A program made the translations under genes and the position numbers. Below are positions 11,403-20,787 of a DNA stretch of 64,000 nucleotides, piece by piece. The notes under the pieces are model-generated. The model was not told where the DNA came from. It ran no database searches and saw nothing but the letters and a program-made list of their open reading frames with translations. The number at the start of each line of letters is the position of its first letter. Position 1 is the stretch's first letter. The DNA lies in NCBI GenBank assembly GCA_937995535.1, contig CALKJU010000040.1:1-64000 (forward strand), read 5' to 3'. The DNA comes from an uncultured Alphaproteobacteria bacterium. GTDB lineage: Bacteria > Pseudomonadota > Alphaproteobacteria > Geminicoccales > Geminicoccaceae.

Positions 11403-12347
11403 GTGAAAGAAAAACTTACGCCAGCGCTGCGCCGACTGACCCTGCGCCAGCTCCGCGCCTTCGCCTCGGTCGTGCGCACCGGCACCGTCAGCGGTGCCGC
11501 CGAGGAGCTCGCCGTGACACCGCCGGCCGTCAGCCTGCAGCTCCGCGAGCTCGAGCGCCACCTCGGCTGTGCGCTGGTCGAGCGAGCTCCGGGCCGTTTC
11601 CAGCCGACCACGGCCGGGATCGAGGTCCTGACGGCGATCACGCGGATCGAGCGGGCGCTCGCCGAGATGGGCGACGTCCTGGCGGCGCTGAAGGGCGACA
11701 GCGGCTCGGTCGCGGTCGGCGCAGTGAGCACCGCCAAATACGTCGTCCCGCGCATCCTCGCCGCCTTCAAGCGCCTTCGCCCGCGCGCCGAGCTGATCTT
11801 GCGCGTGGGCAACCGCGACGAGATCGTCGCCGCGCTGGAGCGGTTCGAGATCGACTTCGCGATCACCGGGCGCCCCCCGGAGAGCTTCGCCGTCGAGCGC
11901 GAGGCGATCGGCGACCACCCGCACGTGATCATCGCTGCACCCGACCATCCGCTCGTCGGCCGCCCGCGGCTGCCACTGCAGGCCCTGGCCCACGAGACCT
12001 TCCTGCTCCGCGAGCGCGGCTCGGGTACCCGCGCCCTGGTCGACGCACTGCGCGGCGAGGCGGGGCTCGACGCCGAGGCCGGCATGGAGCTCGGTAGCAA
12101 CGAGACCATCAAGCAGGCGGTGATGGCGGGCATGGGGATCGCCCTGCTCTCGGCGCACACGGTCGACGCCGAGCTGCGCGACGGCCGGCTCGCGACCCTC
12201 GACATCGAGGGGCTGCCGGTGATCCGCCGCTGGTACGTGATCCGCCGGTGCGAGCGGCGCCTGCTGCCGACCGGACAGGCGCTGTGGGACTTCATCGCCC
12301 GCGAGGGCGGCAGCTTCCTGCCAAGCTTGGTCGAGCCGCGGCGCTGA
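11403..12347 (+). CDS. cbbR: LysR-type regulator of the cbb operon
   Basis: 314 residues. The N-terminal winged HTH (about 12-70) contains LTLRQLRAFASVVRTG and the recognition helix region TPPAVSLQLRELE. The C-terminal periplasmic-binding-like effector domain (about 95-300) has the SNETIKQAVMAGMG segment typical of CbbR. CbbR senses metabolites such as RuBP or NADPH and activates CO2-fixation genes (family knowledge). Its position, divergent from cbbF with a CbbR-type box between, makes the assignment firm. Start is GTG 11403; the purine-rich sequence before it is close to the start codon, so initiation may be weak. Confidence 0.94.
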   Translation: MKEKLTPALRRLTLRQLRAFASVVRTGTVSGAAEELAVTPPAVSLQLRELERHLGCALVERAPGRFQPTTAGIEVLTAITRIERALAEMGDVLAALKGDSGSVAVGAVSTAKYVVPRILAAFKRLRPRAELILRVGNRDEIVAALERFEIDFAITGRPPESFAVEREAIGDHPHVIIAAPDHPLVGRPRLPLQALAHETFLLRERGSGTRALVDALRGEAGLDAEAGMELGSNETIKQAVMAGMGIALLSAHTVDAELRDGRLATLDIEGLPVIRRWYVIRRCERRLLPTGQALWDFIAREGGSFLPSLVEPRR

Positions 12348-12373
12348 GCCCTGCCGGTGGGCGTCGGAGAAGC

Positions 12374-13087
12374 CTACTCCGCGGGCTCGAGGGCGCGGCC
12401 GGGGGTCGGCGCAGCTACGGGGGGCGCGGCCGGCGCGGGCGGCGCGACGAGCCCGCCGGAGATGATCAGCTTCATCGCGTCCTCGACGGACAGCGCGATC
12501 GCCACGACGTCGCGGCGCGGGACCATCAGGAAGTAGCCCGTCGTCGGGTTCGGCGTGCAGGGCAGGAACAGGCTGATCAGGTCGGCGTCGACGGCGTCGC
12601 GTACGACCAGCGGCGGGGTGCCGGTGACGAAGGCCACCGACCAGGCGTCGCGGCGTGGCCACTCGACGAGGACCACCTCGCGGAACGAGCGTGACGACTG
12701 GCCGAACAGCGTCTCGAAGACCTGCTTGAGCGTGGCGTAGAGACCGCGGACCACCGGCATGCGGTGCAGGAGGTTCTCGCTCACGCGCATCAGCAGGCGA
12801 CCGAGATAGCTGGCGGCGAACCAGCCGATCACCACGAGCCCGCCGATCGTCACCAGGAGGCCGATCCCCGGCAGGCTGAACGGCAGATAGGTCTCGGGGT
12901 TGTACCGGGTGGGCAGCCAGTCACGCACGGTCGTGTCGAAGAAGTCGACCACCCGCCAGACGATGTAGAGGGTCAGCGTCACCGGCGCGGCGACGATCAC
13001 GCCGGCGAGGAAATAGGTCCGCAGGCGCACTCCGATGCCGCCGCGCCGCGCCTCGCCCACCGGCTCGCCATGCTTGCCGTGTCGCAT
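12374..13087 (-). CDS. DUF502 family membrane protein
   Basis: 237 residues with two transmembrane helices near the N-terminus (about 22-46 and 72-95) and a conserved soluble part with RMPVVRGLYATLKQVFETL, followed by VLVEWPR and PNPTTGYFLMVPR, hallmarks of DUF502. The last 30 residues are a Pro/Ala-rich tail. Function is unknown; members are inner-membrane proteins found across proteobacteria and as COV-like proteins in plants. It converges on cbbR with a 26-bp gap and probably is a single-gene unit transcribed from the AT-rich region at 13.1-13.3 kb. Confidence 0.88.
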   Translation of the reverse strand: MRHGKHGEPVGEARRGGIGVRLRTYFLAGVIVAAPVTLTLYIVWRVVDFFDTTVRDWLPTRYNPETYLPFSLPGIGLLVTIGGLVVIGWFAASYLGRLLMRVSENLLHRMPVVRGLYATLKQVFETLFGQSSRSFREVVLVEWPRRDAWSVAFVTGTPPLVVRDAVDADLISLFLPCTPNPTTGYFLMVPRRDVVAIALSVEDAMKLIISGGLVAPPAPAAPPVAAPTPGRALEPAE

Positions 13088-13436
13088 GCCGTCTTGTGCC
13101 TCTCCATCCCGACGCCACGCAGCTTAGGGCGCGGGCGCAGCCGGCGTCCAGCCCCGTCCCGTACCCCTGGACCGTCATCCGGACAGTTTCATAGACGCGG
13201 ACCCATAGTAAGCAATCAGTGAATCCGAAGAAAAACAAAACCGGTAAAATTTGATCGATCTTTTCTTCAATGGTCGTCTTTGTCACTATTGAAGAAAACA
13301 TTGACAGATTTGCCGGACGTGGCGAAACTGTTGCCGTGTCGTGTCGTCGGGCGCGTCGGCCTGTCGGTAGCGCCCGCCGTTGACACCGGGATCACCCCGC
13401 GCCGCGCGGCCGGGGCGTCGTCGAGGAGCGCAAGGG
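13088..13436. other. 349-bp intergenic region with AT-rich island
   Basis: The gap separates the divergent DUF502 and coiled-coil genes. Its middle, about 13200-13310, is strikingly AT-rich compared with the rest of the window (runs such as AAGAAAAACAAAACCGG and TAAAATTTGATCGATC). It holds the 11-bp inverted repeat listed separately and a TTGACA at 13301-13306 that could be a -35 element for the rightward gene, though no good -10 follows. Short ORFs inside it lack ribosome sites. No RNA gene was recognised. Confidence 0.6.
13261..13298. repeat. Perfect 11-bp inverted repeat in AT-rich island
   Basis: TTTTCTTCAAT at 13261-13271 is exactly mirrored by ATTGAAGAAAA at 13288-13298, with a 16-bp spacer. 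The two arm centres lie 27 bp apart, between two and three helical turns, which would suit a dimeric regulator or two dimers. As RNA it would form a weak A-U hairpin. It lies 138 bp upstream of the next rightward start. Confidence 0.75.
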
Positions 13437-13904
13437 ATGAACATCATCGCCAACTCGACCCTCCTGGCCCGTCGGATCGCCGAGCTGCAACGCCGGCGCG
13501 GCCTGCTCGCCGAGCGGCAGGAGCGGCTCCGCCAGAGCCTGCCCGACTGGACCTTCGCACCGCTCAAGCTGGTCGGCATGACCGCCGAGGAGATCCGCAG
13601 CATGATGAGCGAGCTGAGCGACGCCGAGCGCGCCGCCGGGCTCGACGAGGTCGACCGCGAGCTGGAGCGGCTCGACAGCGAGATTGAGGATGCCGAGAAC
13701 GCCCTGCTCGCCGCCCCGGCGACCTCGCTCGAGGCGGTCCAGGTGCTGCTCGAGCTGGCGCTCGGCCGGTTCCGCGCCACGACCACGACCGACCCGAGCG
13801 ACGTGTTCTACGACTATGGCGACGCCCGGGTGCTGCTGTTCCTCGAGCGGGCCGCCGAAGATCTGCGCGCGCTGCTGAGCGATTCCGAGCGCGTCGCGAG
13901 CTGA
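13437..13904 (+). CDS. Hypothetical coiled-coil protein
   Basis: 155 residues, not recognised as a named family. It is highly charged and helical: two coiled-coil-like stretches (about 10-45 and 60-95) rich in Leu/Glu/Arg flank a short segment with LPDWTFAPLKLVGM, and a C-terminal helical part. No signal peptide or membrane segment. The ATG at 13437 has GAGGAG 8 bases upstream. Codon use matches its neighbours, so it is a genuine gene. It ends 13 bp before the convergent aspS. Confidence 0.7.
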   Translation: MNIIANSTLLARRIAELQRRRGLLAERQERLRQSLPDWTFAPLKLVGMTAEEIRSMMSELSDAERAAGLDEVDRELERLDSEIEDAENALLAAPATSLEAVQVLLELALGRFRATTTTDPSDVFYDYGDARVLLFLERAAEDLRALLSDSERVAS

Positions 13905-13917
13905 GCCGCCGCCCCCG

Positions 13918-15753
13918 TCAGCCCGCCGCGCCCTCGACCGCGGCGGGCCGCTCGGCCGCCTCCTCCGCCCGCAGCCGCTCGCGCACGCTCAGCGAGAGCT
14001 GCAGCCCGAGTTCCTTCAGCTGCTTCTCCGTGACCGTGCTCGGCGCGCCGAGCAGCAGCTCCTGCGCCTGCTGATTGAGCGGGAATGCCGTGATCTCGCG
14101 CAGGTTCGCGGTCCCGGCGAGCAGCATCACGATCCGGTCGATCCCGGGCGCGATCCCACCATGTGGCGGCGCGCCGTAGCGCAGCGCGCGCAGCATGCCG
14201 CCGAAGCGCCTCTCCAGTTCCTCGCGGCCATAGCCGGCGATGGCGAAGGCGCGCTCCATGATGTCCGGACGGTGGTTGCGGACCGCGCCCGAGCTCAGCT
14301 CGACCCCGTTGCAGACGATGTCGTACTGGAAGGCGAGAATCTCCAACGGGTCGCGCTCCTCGAGCGCGGCCAGCCCGCCCTGCGGCATCGAGAACGGGTT
14401 GTGCGAGAAGACCACCTGCTTGAGGTCAGGATCCCACTCGTACATCGGGAAGTCGACGATCCAGCAGAACCGGTAGGTGTCGGTGGCGACGAGCCCGAGT
14501 TCCTGACCGACCCGTTGGCGTAGCGCCCCGGCATGGCGGGCGATGTCGGCGGCCTTGCCGCAGACGAAGAACACCCCGTCGCCGTCCGCGAGGCCGGCGA
14601 GATCACGAAGGCGCGCGATCCGCTCGGGCCCGAGGAACTTCGCCACCGGTCCGCGCGGCTCCGCCTCGAGCACGATCCAGCCGGCCCCGGGCAGGCCCAG
14701 CTCCTTGGCGTAGCCATCGGTCTGGTCGAAGAAGCGGCGTGGCCGGCCGGCGGCGCCGGGCGCCGGGATCGCGCGGACCACCGCCCCCTGCGCGATGGCC
14801 GCGGCGAACACCTTGAAATCGCTGCCGCGAAACGCCTCGGTGACGTCGGCGATGCGCAGCGGGTTGCGCAGATCGGGCTTGTCGGTGCCGTAGGCGAGCA
14901 TCGCCTCGCGATAGGGGATCCGCGGAAACGGCCGGGGGCTCACCGTCCAGCCCGCCGGCGCGAACTCCTCGAACAGCCCGTGGATGACCGGCTCGACGGC
15001 GGCGAACACGTCCTCCTGGGTGACGAAGGCCATCTCCAGGTCGAGCTGGTAGAACTCGCCGGGGCTGCGGTCGGCGCGCGCGTCCTCGTCGCGGAAGCAG
15101 GGCGCGATCTGGAAGTACCGGTCGAACCCGGCGATCATGTAGAGCTGCTTGTATTGCTGGGGGGCTTGCGGCAGGGCGTAGAACTTGCCCGGATGTAGTC
15201 GCGACGGGACGAGGAAGTCGCGCGCGCCCTCGGGCGAGCTGGCGGTCAGGATCGGGGTCTGCAGCTCCAGGAACCCCTGCTCGACCATCCGTCGGCGGAT
15301 GCTCGCGATGATCGCCGACCGCAGGCGGATGTTGCGCTGCATGGTCTCGCGGCGAAGGTCGAGGAAGCGGTAGCGCAGCCGCAGGTCCTCGGGGTACTCG
15401 CGCTCGGCGTTGACCTGCAGCGGCAGGGTCTCGGCGGCGGAGAGCACCTCCAGGCTGCGCGCCACGACCTCGATCGCGCCGGTGGCGAGGTTCGGGTTCA
15501 CGGTCTCCGGGCTGCGCGCGACCACCTCGCCCGTGATCGTGACCACACTCTCGTTGCGCAGCGCCTCGGCCGCCTGAAACACGTCGCCGTCCGGGTGGAC
15601 GACGATCTGGACCAGCCCGGTGTGGTCGCGCAGGTCGACGAACAGGAGCTGCCCGTGGTCGCGCTTGCGGTGCACCCAGCCGCTGAGCCTGACCACGGCG
15701 CCGACCGCGCCCTCGCGCAGCTCGCCGCAACGATGCGTGCGGTAGACGTGCAT
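13918..15753 (-). CDS. aspS: Aspartate--tRNA ligase
   Basis: 611-residue bacterial-type class II synthetase. The N-terminal OB-fold (about 1-105) binds the anticodon, then come the catalytic core motifs: motif 1 near [17 protein letters not shown], motif 2 [19 protein letters not shown], the bacterial GAD insertion domain, and motif 3 [13 protein letters not shown]. His28 in [10 protein letters not shown] matches the residue associated with non-discriminating AspRS, which also charges tRNA-Asn for the GatCAB pathway (inference from family knowledge). Length is normal. Divergent from rnd across a 180-bp gap containing a GC-rich dyad. Confidence 0.97.
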   Translation of the reverse strand: MHVYRTHRCGELREGAVGAVVRLSGWVHRKRDHGQLLFVDLRDHTGLVQIVVHPDGDVFQAAEALRNESVVTITGEVVARSPETVNPNLATGAIEVVARSLEVLSAAETLPLQVNAEREYPEDLRLRYRFLDLRRETMQRNIRLRSAIIASIRRRMVEQGFLELQTPILTASSPEGARDFLVPSRLHPGKFYALPQAPQQYKQLYMIAGFDRYFQIAPCFRDEDARADRSPGEFYQLDLEMAFVTQEDVFAAVEPVIHGLFEEFAPAGWTVSPRPFPRIPYREAMLAYGTDKPDLRNPLRIADVTEAFRGSDFKVFAAAIAQGAVVRAIPAPGAAGRPRRFFDQTDGYAKELGLPGAGWIVLEAEPRGPVAKFLGPERIARLRDLAGLADGDGVFFVCGKAADIARHAGALRQRVGQELGLVATDTYRFCWIVDFPMYEWDPDLKQVVFSHNPFSMPQGGLAALEERDPLEILAFQYDIVCNGVELSSGAVRNHRPDIMERAFAIAGYGREELERRFGGMLRALRYGAPPHGGIAPGIDRIVMLLAGTANLREITAFPLNQQAQELLLGAPSTVTEKQLKELGLQLSLSVRERLRAEEAAERPAAVEGAAG

Positions 15754-15933
15754 CCCGACCGACCTTCGCGGTGACGCCGCGCCTCGCGCGCGGCGGGCGT
15801 AAGGTCACCGTGGGCGCGCCCCTGTCAAGCGACAGCGCTCGGCGAGGCCTGCGGCGACGGTCGCGACCCCACGAGGACTGGAAGCGCACTCGGCTGGCGG
15901 AGCCTGCGCCGCTGGGCTAGACACCGGCGCGCG

Positions 15934-17085
15934 ATGAGCCTGATCGTCACGACGTCCGAGCTGGCCGCCTTCGTCGAGCGCCTCAGGGGCCAGCCCTATG
16001 TGACGGTCGACACCGAGTTCATGCGCGACCGGACCTTCTGGCCGAAGCTGTGCCTCGTGCAGCTCGCCGGTGCTGACGAGGCGGTGGCGGTCGATCCGCT
16101 GGCGCCGGGCATCGACCTCGCGCCGCTGGTGGCGCTGATGGACGACCCGACGATCCTCAAGGTGATGCACGCGGCGCGCCAGGACCTGGAGATCTTCTTC
16201 CGCCTCTCCGGGCGCCTGCCGCGGCCGTTCTACGACACCCAGATCGCCGCCATGGTGTGCGGGTTCGGCGAGGAGGTCGCCTACGAGACGCTGGTCAACG
16301 AGATCGCCCGCGCCCGCCTCGACAAGGCCTCGCGCTTCACCGACTGGGCGCGCCGCCCGCTGAGCCCGGCGCAGCTCGCCTACGCGATCGGCGACGTCAC
16401 GCATCTGCGCACGATCTACGAACAGCTCAGCCGGCGGATCGCGGCGGCCGGTCGCGAGACCTGGGTCGAGGAGGAGGTCCGCTACCTCCTCGATCCGGCA
16501 CTCTACCAGCCCGATCCGGCCGAGGCCTGGCGGCGCCTCAAGCCACGCACCCGGGACCGGCGTTTTCTCGCCATCGTCCAGCGTCTCGCCGCCTGGCGCG
16601 AGCGTACGGCGCAGCGCCGCGACCTGCCGCGCAACCGCGTCCTGCGCGACGACCTGGTCATGGAGATCGCGGCGACCCGGCCGACGACGGTCGAGGCGCT
16701 GCGCGCGCTCGAGCGGGTCAGCCTCGATCGCGACGCCGCGCGGGAGGTGGTCGGCGAGATCGCCGCCGCGCTGGCCTTGCCCGAGGACGAGCTGCCCACG
16801 ATCGAGCCGCCGCGCCACCTGCCGCGCGGCATCGGCCCGCTGGTCGAGCTGCTGCGTGTGCTGCTCAAGCTGCGCGCCGAAGAGAGCGGCGTGGCGCAGC
16901 GCCTGCTCGCCAACGGCGACGAGCTCGAGGCGATCGCGCTCGACGACGCGGCGGATGTGCCGGCCCTCAAGGGCTGGCGGCGCGAGATCTTCGGCAACGA
17001 CGCGCTCGCCCTCAAGCGCGGCGAGATCGCGCTGGGCGTGCGCCAGCGCCGCGCCGCCGTGGTCCCGCTCGCACCCGCTTCTTGA
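15934..17085 (+). CDS. rnd: Ribonuclease D
   Basis: 383 residues. This 3'-5' exoribonuclease acts in tRNA 3'-end maturation. The DEDD nuclease domain spans about 1-190: Asp26/Glu28 in VDTEF, Asp in HAARQDLEIFF, and the final YAIGDVTHL segment. One or two HRDC-like domains follow (about 200-370). ATG 15934 begins MSLIVTTSELAAF, matching usual starts. It converges with pdxY (16-bp gap). In many alphaproteobacteria aspS and rnd are neighbours, as here, although transcribed divergently. Confidence 0.95.
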   Translation: MSLIVTTSELAAFVERLRGQPYVTVDTEFMRDRTFWPKLCLVQLAGADEAVAVDPLAPGIDLAPLVALMDDPTILKVMHAARQDLEIFFRLSGRLPRPFYDTQIAAMVCGFGEEVAYETLVNEIARARLDKASRFTDWARRPLSPAQLAYAIGDVTHLRTIYEQLSRRIAAAGRETWVEEEVRYLLDPALYQPDPAEAWRRLKPRTRDRRFLAIVQRLAAWRERTAQRRDLPRNRVLRDDLVMEIAATRPTTVEALRALERVSLDRDAAREVVGEIAAALALPEDELPTIEPPRHLPRGIGPLVELLRVLLKLRAEESGVAQRLLANGDELEAIALDDAADVPALKGWRREIFGNDALALKRGEIALGVRQRRAAVVPLAPAS

Positions 17086-17101
17086 CCTGGCGACGCGGCG
17101 G

Positions 17102-17956
17102 TCAGCCGAGCCGCTCGACGGGAAAGAGCTCGGGCGGGGCCTCGAACGCGGCCTGGGTCTGGACGAGGCGCAGCTCGCGCGCCCCGGCCGCATGCGTGGC
17201 GGCGACCAGGGCGTACATGGCCGAGACGGCGCGCTGCAGCGCCTCCGGCACGCTGCCGGTTCGCAGCCACCAGCCGAGCAGCAGTGCGGTGAAGGCGTCA
17301 CCAGTGCCGTTGATGGCCAGGTCGAGATGCGGGGTGGTCACCGTCCAGCTCCCGTCGACGCTGTGCGCGAGCACGGCCAGCCGCCCCGGCTGATCGGCGA
17401 AGACCAGGCTGGTGGCGACGACCAAGCCGGGCCCGGCGCGGCGTACCGCTTCGGCCGCGGCGCGCGCTTCGGCGAGGCTGCGCACCTCGCGGCCGGCAAG
17501 ATAGGCGAGCTCGAAGCGGTTCGGGGTGATGATGTCGGCGGCCGGGACGATCCGCTCGCGGAACAGCTCGGGAATGCCGGGCCGTACGTAGATGCCGCGA
17601 TCGTCGTCGCCCATCACCGGATCGCAGACGAAGAGCGCGCCCGGGCGCGCCTCGCGCACGCGACCGACCGTGCGCAACACCGCCTCGCCGAGCTCGGCCG
17701 CGCCGAGATAGCCGGTCAGCACGGCGCGGGTGTGGGCGAAGGCGCCACGCTCGGCGACACCTTCGAGCACGGCCTCGAGGTCGGCCAGGGGCACGATCGG
17801 CCCGCGCCACCGGCCGTAGCCGGTATGGTTGCTGAACAGCACGGTGTTGACCGGCCAGACCTCGAAGCCGAGCCGCTGCAGCGGGAACACGGCGGCGCTG
17901 TTGCCGACATGGCCGTAGGCGACGTGCGACTGGATGCTGAGGATGGCTTCGGGCAT
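17102..17956 (-). CDS. pdxY: Pyridoxal kinase
   Basis: 284-residue ribokinase-fold enzyme that phosphorylates pyridoxal in the B6 salvage pathway. Motifs: SIQSHVAYGHVGNSAA (about 6-21) for substrate binding, FVCDPVMGD, ITPNRFEL, and the anion-hole/catalytic base segment INGTGDAF. Asp in GTGDAF is the usual catalytic base. I chose ATG 17956, giving the typical MPEAILSIQSH start; an in-frame GTG/ATG 24 bases upstream is less likely. It is divergent from pdxH over a 111-bp gap, so the two PLP-salvage genes probably share a control region. Confidence 0.94.
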   Translation of the reverse strand: MPEAILSIQSHVAYGHVGNSAAVFPLQRLGFEVWPVNTVLFSNHTGYGRWRGPIVPLADLEAVLEGVAERGAFAHTRAVLTGYLGAAELGEAVLRTVGRVREARPGALFVCDPVMGDDDRGIYVRPGIPELFRERIVPAADIITPNRFELAYLAGREVRSLAEARAAAEAVRRAGPGLVVATSLVFADQPGRLAVLAHSVDGSWTVTTPHLDLAINGTGDAFTALLLGWWLRTGSVPEALQRAVSAMYALVAATHAAGARELRLVQTQAAFEAPPELFPVERLG

Positions 17957-18067
17957 GGAGGGGTCCGGCGGGCTGGGCATGGCGGGCTGTTACGATCCGG
18001 TGATGGTTGCCCGTAGTGCCACGCCACGCCAGATCGAGGGAGCCACTTCCTGCCCGGAGCCGCGCCC

Positions 18068-18706
18068 GTGAGCCCGTCACCCGCCGAGCTGCGCCAGCAT
18101 TACGACCGCGCCGTGCTGCTGGAGGAGGACGCCGGCGACGATCCGATCGCTTTGTTCGATCGCTGGTTCCAGGAGGCGCTCGGCGCCGGCCTGCTGGAGC
18201 CCAACGCGATGACGCTCGCCACGGTCGGCGTCGACGGCCGACCGGCGGCGCGCGCCGTCCTGCTCAAGGGCTTCGATGCCCGCGGCTTCACCTTCTTCAC
18301 CAACATGGAGAGCCGCAAGGGCCGCGAGCTCGCGGCCAATCCCGCCTGCGCGCTGCTGTTCTGGTGGGACGTCCTGCACCGCCAGGTGCGCATCGAGGGC
18401 CGTGCCGAAACGGTCCCCGCCGCCGAGGCCGATGCCTACTTCGCCACTCGCCCCTACGACAGTCGGATCGGGGCCTGGGCTTCGCCACAGAGCCGCGTCG
18501 TCGCCGACCGGGCCGAGCTCGAGCGGGCCGAGCGCGCGGCGATGGCGCGCTACCCGGAGGACGTGCCGCGCCCGCCCTATTGGGGCGGGTACCGCGTCCT
18601 GCCCGGTGTGATCGAGTTCTGGCAGGGCCGGCCGGGCCGTCTGCACGACCGGCTGCGCTACCGCCGCGAGGGGGTCGAGTGGATCCGCGAGCGGCTGGCC
18701 CCGTAG
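18068..18706 (+). CDS. pdxH: Pyridoxamine/pyridoxine 5'-phosphate oxidase
   Basis: 212-residue FMN enzyme that oxidises PNP or PMP to pyridoxal 5'-phosphate. The split-barrel contains [14 protein letters not shown] (about 46-59), the FMN-binding [30 protein letters not shown] and the C-terminal motif [21 protein letters not shown] ending RLAP, which holds the conserved Arg and His residues. Length is normal. Start is GTG 18068. The AraC-type gene that follows overlaps its end by 28 bases. Confidence 0.96.
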   Translation: MSPSPAELRQHYDRAVLLEEDAGDDPIALFDRWFQEALGAGLLEPNAMTLATVGVDGRPAARAVLLKGFDARGFTFFTNMESRKGRELAANPACALLFWWDVLHRQVRIEGRAETVPAAEADAYFATRPYDSRIGAWASPQSRVVADRAELERAERAAMARYPEDVPRPPYWGGYRVLPGVIEFWQGRPGRLHDRLRYRREGVEWIRERLAP

Positions 18707-19533
18707 CGGTCCGCCGCTGGCCCGCCGGGGCCGGCTGGCAGGAGCTGGCCGTCGGCGGCTCGGCGCTGGTGGCAAGAGGCGCCGCGCGACGTGTCGTCGG
18801 CTACCGCGAGCAGCATGCCGCGCCGCAGCGCTGGCGCGAAGTGCCGCACACCGCCGTGGTCCTCGTACTGAGCCTCGGCGAGCCGTTCCGCGTCGCCCGC
18901 GCCGACGGGCCGCCGCGACCGGCGCCCGGCTTCGTCGCCGGCCTGCACGACCGGTTCGCGACGGTCGAATCCGACGGAGCCGCGGAGTGCGTGCAGGTCG
19001 ATCTCGCGCCCACCGCGGCGGCGCGGCTGCTCGGCCTGCCGCTGGTCGAGATCGCCAACCGGGTGGTCGCGGTGGACGAGATCCTCGGCGCGTGGGGCCG
19101 CGAGCTGACCGAGCGGCTGGCCGGAACGCGCGGCTGGCCGGCGCGCCTAGCGCTCGTCGAGACGGCGCTGGCGCACCGGCTCGCCTCGGGCACACCGGTC
19201 GCCGCCGACCTCGCGGCGGCGCTGGCGCGGCTGGAGGCGAGCGGTGGGATGGCGGCGATCGGCGCGCTGGCCGGCGAGATCGGCTGCTCGCGCAAGCATC
19301 TCACCACGCGTTTCCGCACCACGATCGGCCTGCCGCCGAAAACGTTGGCGCGGGTGATCCGGTTCGACCGGCTCGTCCGGCGCATCGACGGCGGCAGCCC
19401 TGCCGGCTGGGCCGACCTCGCCGCCGAGGCCGGCTACTACGATCAGGCCCATCTCGCCCGCGATGTCCGCGACTTCACCGGCCTCGCTCCGGGCGCGTGG
19501 CTGGCGCAGCATCACCTGCCCTACGACGGGTAA
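18679..19533 (+). CDS. AraC family transcriptional regulator
   Basis: About 284 residues. An N-terminal beta-rich sensing region (about 20-120) is followed by a C-terminal AraC-type double HTH (about 180-275) with [16 protein letters not shown] and the second-helix signature [23 protein letters not shown]. The segment [13 protein letters not shown] resembles the cupin-like domain of AraC regulators seen near oxygenases and VOC proteins. Start is uncertain: GTG 18679 (within pdxH) or GTG 18769. The VOC gene 66 bp downstream is a plausible partner or target, but ligand is unknown. Confidence 0.85.
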   Translation: MDPRAAGPVAVRRWPAGAGWQELAVGGSALVARGAARRVVGYREQHAAPQRWREVPHTAVVLVLSLGEPFRVARADGPPRPAPGFVAGLHDRFATVESDGAAECVQVDLAPTAAARLLGLPLVEIANRVVAVDEILGAWGRELTERLAGTRGWPARLALVETALAHRLASGTPVAADLAAALARLEASGGMAAIGALAGEIGCSRKHLTTRFRTTIGLPPKTLARVIRFDRLVRRIDGGSPAGWADLAAEAGYYDQAHLARDVRDFTGLAPGAWLAQHHLPYDG

Positions 19534-19599
19534 CATTCGTCCAAGACCGCGTGCAGGGCCGGGCGTAGGCAGGTGCATCCCCGAACCGAGGAGGACGCG

Positions 19600-19992
19600 A
19601 TGGCCGAACCCGAGATCTATCCCTGCCTGCGCTACGACGACGCCCCGGCCGCGATCACCTGGCTGTGCCGCGCCTTCGGCTTCGAGGAGCTGCTGGTCGT
19701 TCCCGGGCCCGACGGCACGGTGGCCCATGCCGAGCTGCGTTTGGGCCCCTGCGTGGTGATGCTCGGCTCGGCGAAGGCCGACGCCTACGGGGTCAGCCCC
19801 CGGACGACCAACGCCGTCACGCAGACGATCTATGTCGGCCTCGACGACCCGGATGCGCACTGCGCGCGCGCGACCGCCGCCGGCGCCGCGGTGTTCCGCC
19901 CACCGCAGGACACCGATTACGGCTCGCGGGAATATTCCTGCCGCGATCTTGAAGGCCACGTCTGGAGCTTCGGCACCTACCGCCCGGGCTAG
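19600..19992 (+). CDS. VOC (glyoxalase/bleomycin resistance) family protein
   Basis: 130 residues with the beta-alpha-beta-beta-beta VOC pattern: IYPCLRYDDAPAAITWLCRAFGF at the start and DYGSREYSCRDLEGHVWSFG at the end, the latter typical of PhnB-like VOC proteins. AGGAGGAC lies before ATG 19600; an upstream in-frame ATG at 19573 would precede that site. These small proteins bind or modify diverse small molecules; no substrate can be read. It follows the AraC-type regulator on the same strand and may be controlled by it. Confidence 0.88.
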   Translation: MAEPEIYPCLRYDDAPAAITWLCRAFGFEELLVVPGPDGTVAHAELRLGPCVVMLGSAKADAYGVSPRTTNAVTQTIYVGLDDPDAHCARATAAGAAVFRPPQDTDYGSREYSCRDLEGHVWSFGTYRPG

Positions 19993-20049
19993 GGGCACCA
20001 GCGCCGGCCCCGTGCTATGCTGCGCGCGGGAACCTGCGGAGGTCCGGCC

Positions 20050-20784
20050 ATGGGTGGGCGCAAGACGGTCTTCATCACCGGCGCGAGCCGGGGCATCGGC
20101 CACGCCACGGCGACCTATTTCGTGCGCCAGGGCTGGCGGGCGATCACCTGCTCGCGCGACGAGGTGCCGGAGGAGTGCCAGCGCAGCGAGCGGCACGCCC
20201 ACATCACCTGCGATCTCGCCGACACCGAGCGGCTCGAGGACACGGTGCTGCGCCTGCACAACATCCTCGAGGGCGAGGGCCTGCACGCGCTGGTCAACAA
20301 CGCCGGTTTCTCGCCCAAGGGCGAGGGCGGCCGGCGCCTCGGCTGCCTGGATGGCGACCTGGCCCTGTGGCAGAAGGTGTTCGCCATCAATTTCCTGGCG
20401 CCGGTGTTCTTCGCCCGGGCCTGCGCGCCGCTGCTCGAGGAGAATCGCGGCGCCATCGTCAACGTCACCTCGATCGCCGGCCACCGCGTCCACCCGTTCG
20501 CCGGCTCGGCCTACAGCACGTCGAAGGCGGCGCTCACCGCGCTGACCCGCGAGCTGGCCGCCGACCTCGCGCACATGGGGATCCGCGTCAATGCGGTCTG
20601 CCCGGGCGAGATCAACACCGCGATCCTCTCCCCCGGCACGGAGAGGCTGGTCGAGCGGATCCCGATGCGCCGGCTCGGCTCGCCCGAGGAGGTGGCGGCG
20701 CTGATCCACTATCTCTGCGGCGAGGGCGCCTCCTACATCACCGGCGCCGAGATCCCGATCAACGGCGGCCAGGACGTGTTCTGA
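20050..20784 (+). CDS. SDR family oxidoreductase
   Basis: 244-residue classical short-chain dehydrogenase/reductase. NAD(P) motif TGASRGIG at 10-17, NNAG at about 83-86, catalytic Ser141, Tyr155 and Lys159 in YSTSK, and the cofactor segment VCPGEINTAI. The C-terminus GAEIPINGGQ is the usual SDR end. GGAGG precedes ATG 20050 at 7 bases. Substrate unknown; 3-oxoacyl reductase-like and glucose dehydrogenase-like SDRs look similar. It ends 3 bp before the convergent RTX gene. Confidence 0.92.
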   Translation: MGGRKTVFITGASRGIGHATATYFVRQGWRAITCSRDEVPEECQRSERHAHITCDLADTERLEDTVLRLHNILEGEGLHALVNNAGFSPKGEGGRRLGCLDGDLALWQKVFAINFLAPVFFARACAPLLEENRGAIVNVTSIAGHRVHPFAGSAYSTSKAALTALTRELAADLAHMGIRVNAVCPGEINTAILSPGTERLVERIPMRRLGSPEEVAALIHYLCGEGASYITGAEIPINGGQDVF

Positions 20785-20787
20785 CGC

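Noticed and set aside
10260-12662. 800-codon minus-strand ORF covering cbbF and the whole of cbbR
   Set aside because: The part upstream of ATG 11288 is low-complexity antisense to cbbR; cbbF homologues start at MITLQDELDAW.
13251-13260. TTGATCGATC resembling an FNR half site
   Set aside because: The second half lacks ATCAA at the right spacing.
12921-13301. Minus-strand ORF starting in the AT-rich island (MFSSIVTKTTIEEKIDQ)
   Set aside because: It loses coding character after about 40 codons, overlaps the DUF502 gene in another frame and has no ribosome site.
13269-13382. 37-codon plus-strand ORF in the AT-rich island
   Set aside because: No ribosome-binding site and an arginine-rich non-coding-like end; kept only as part of the intergenic description.
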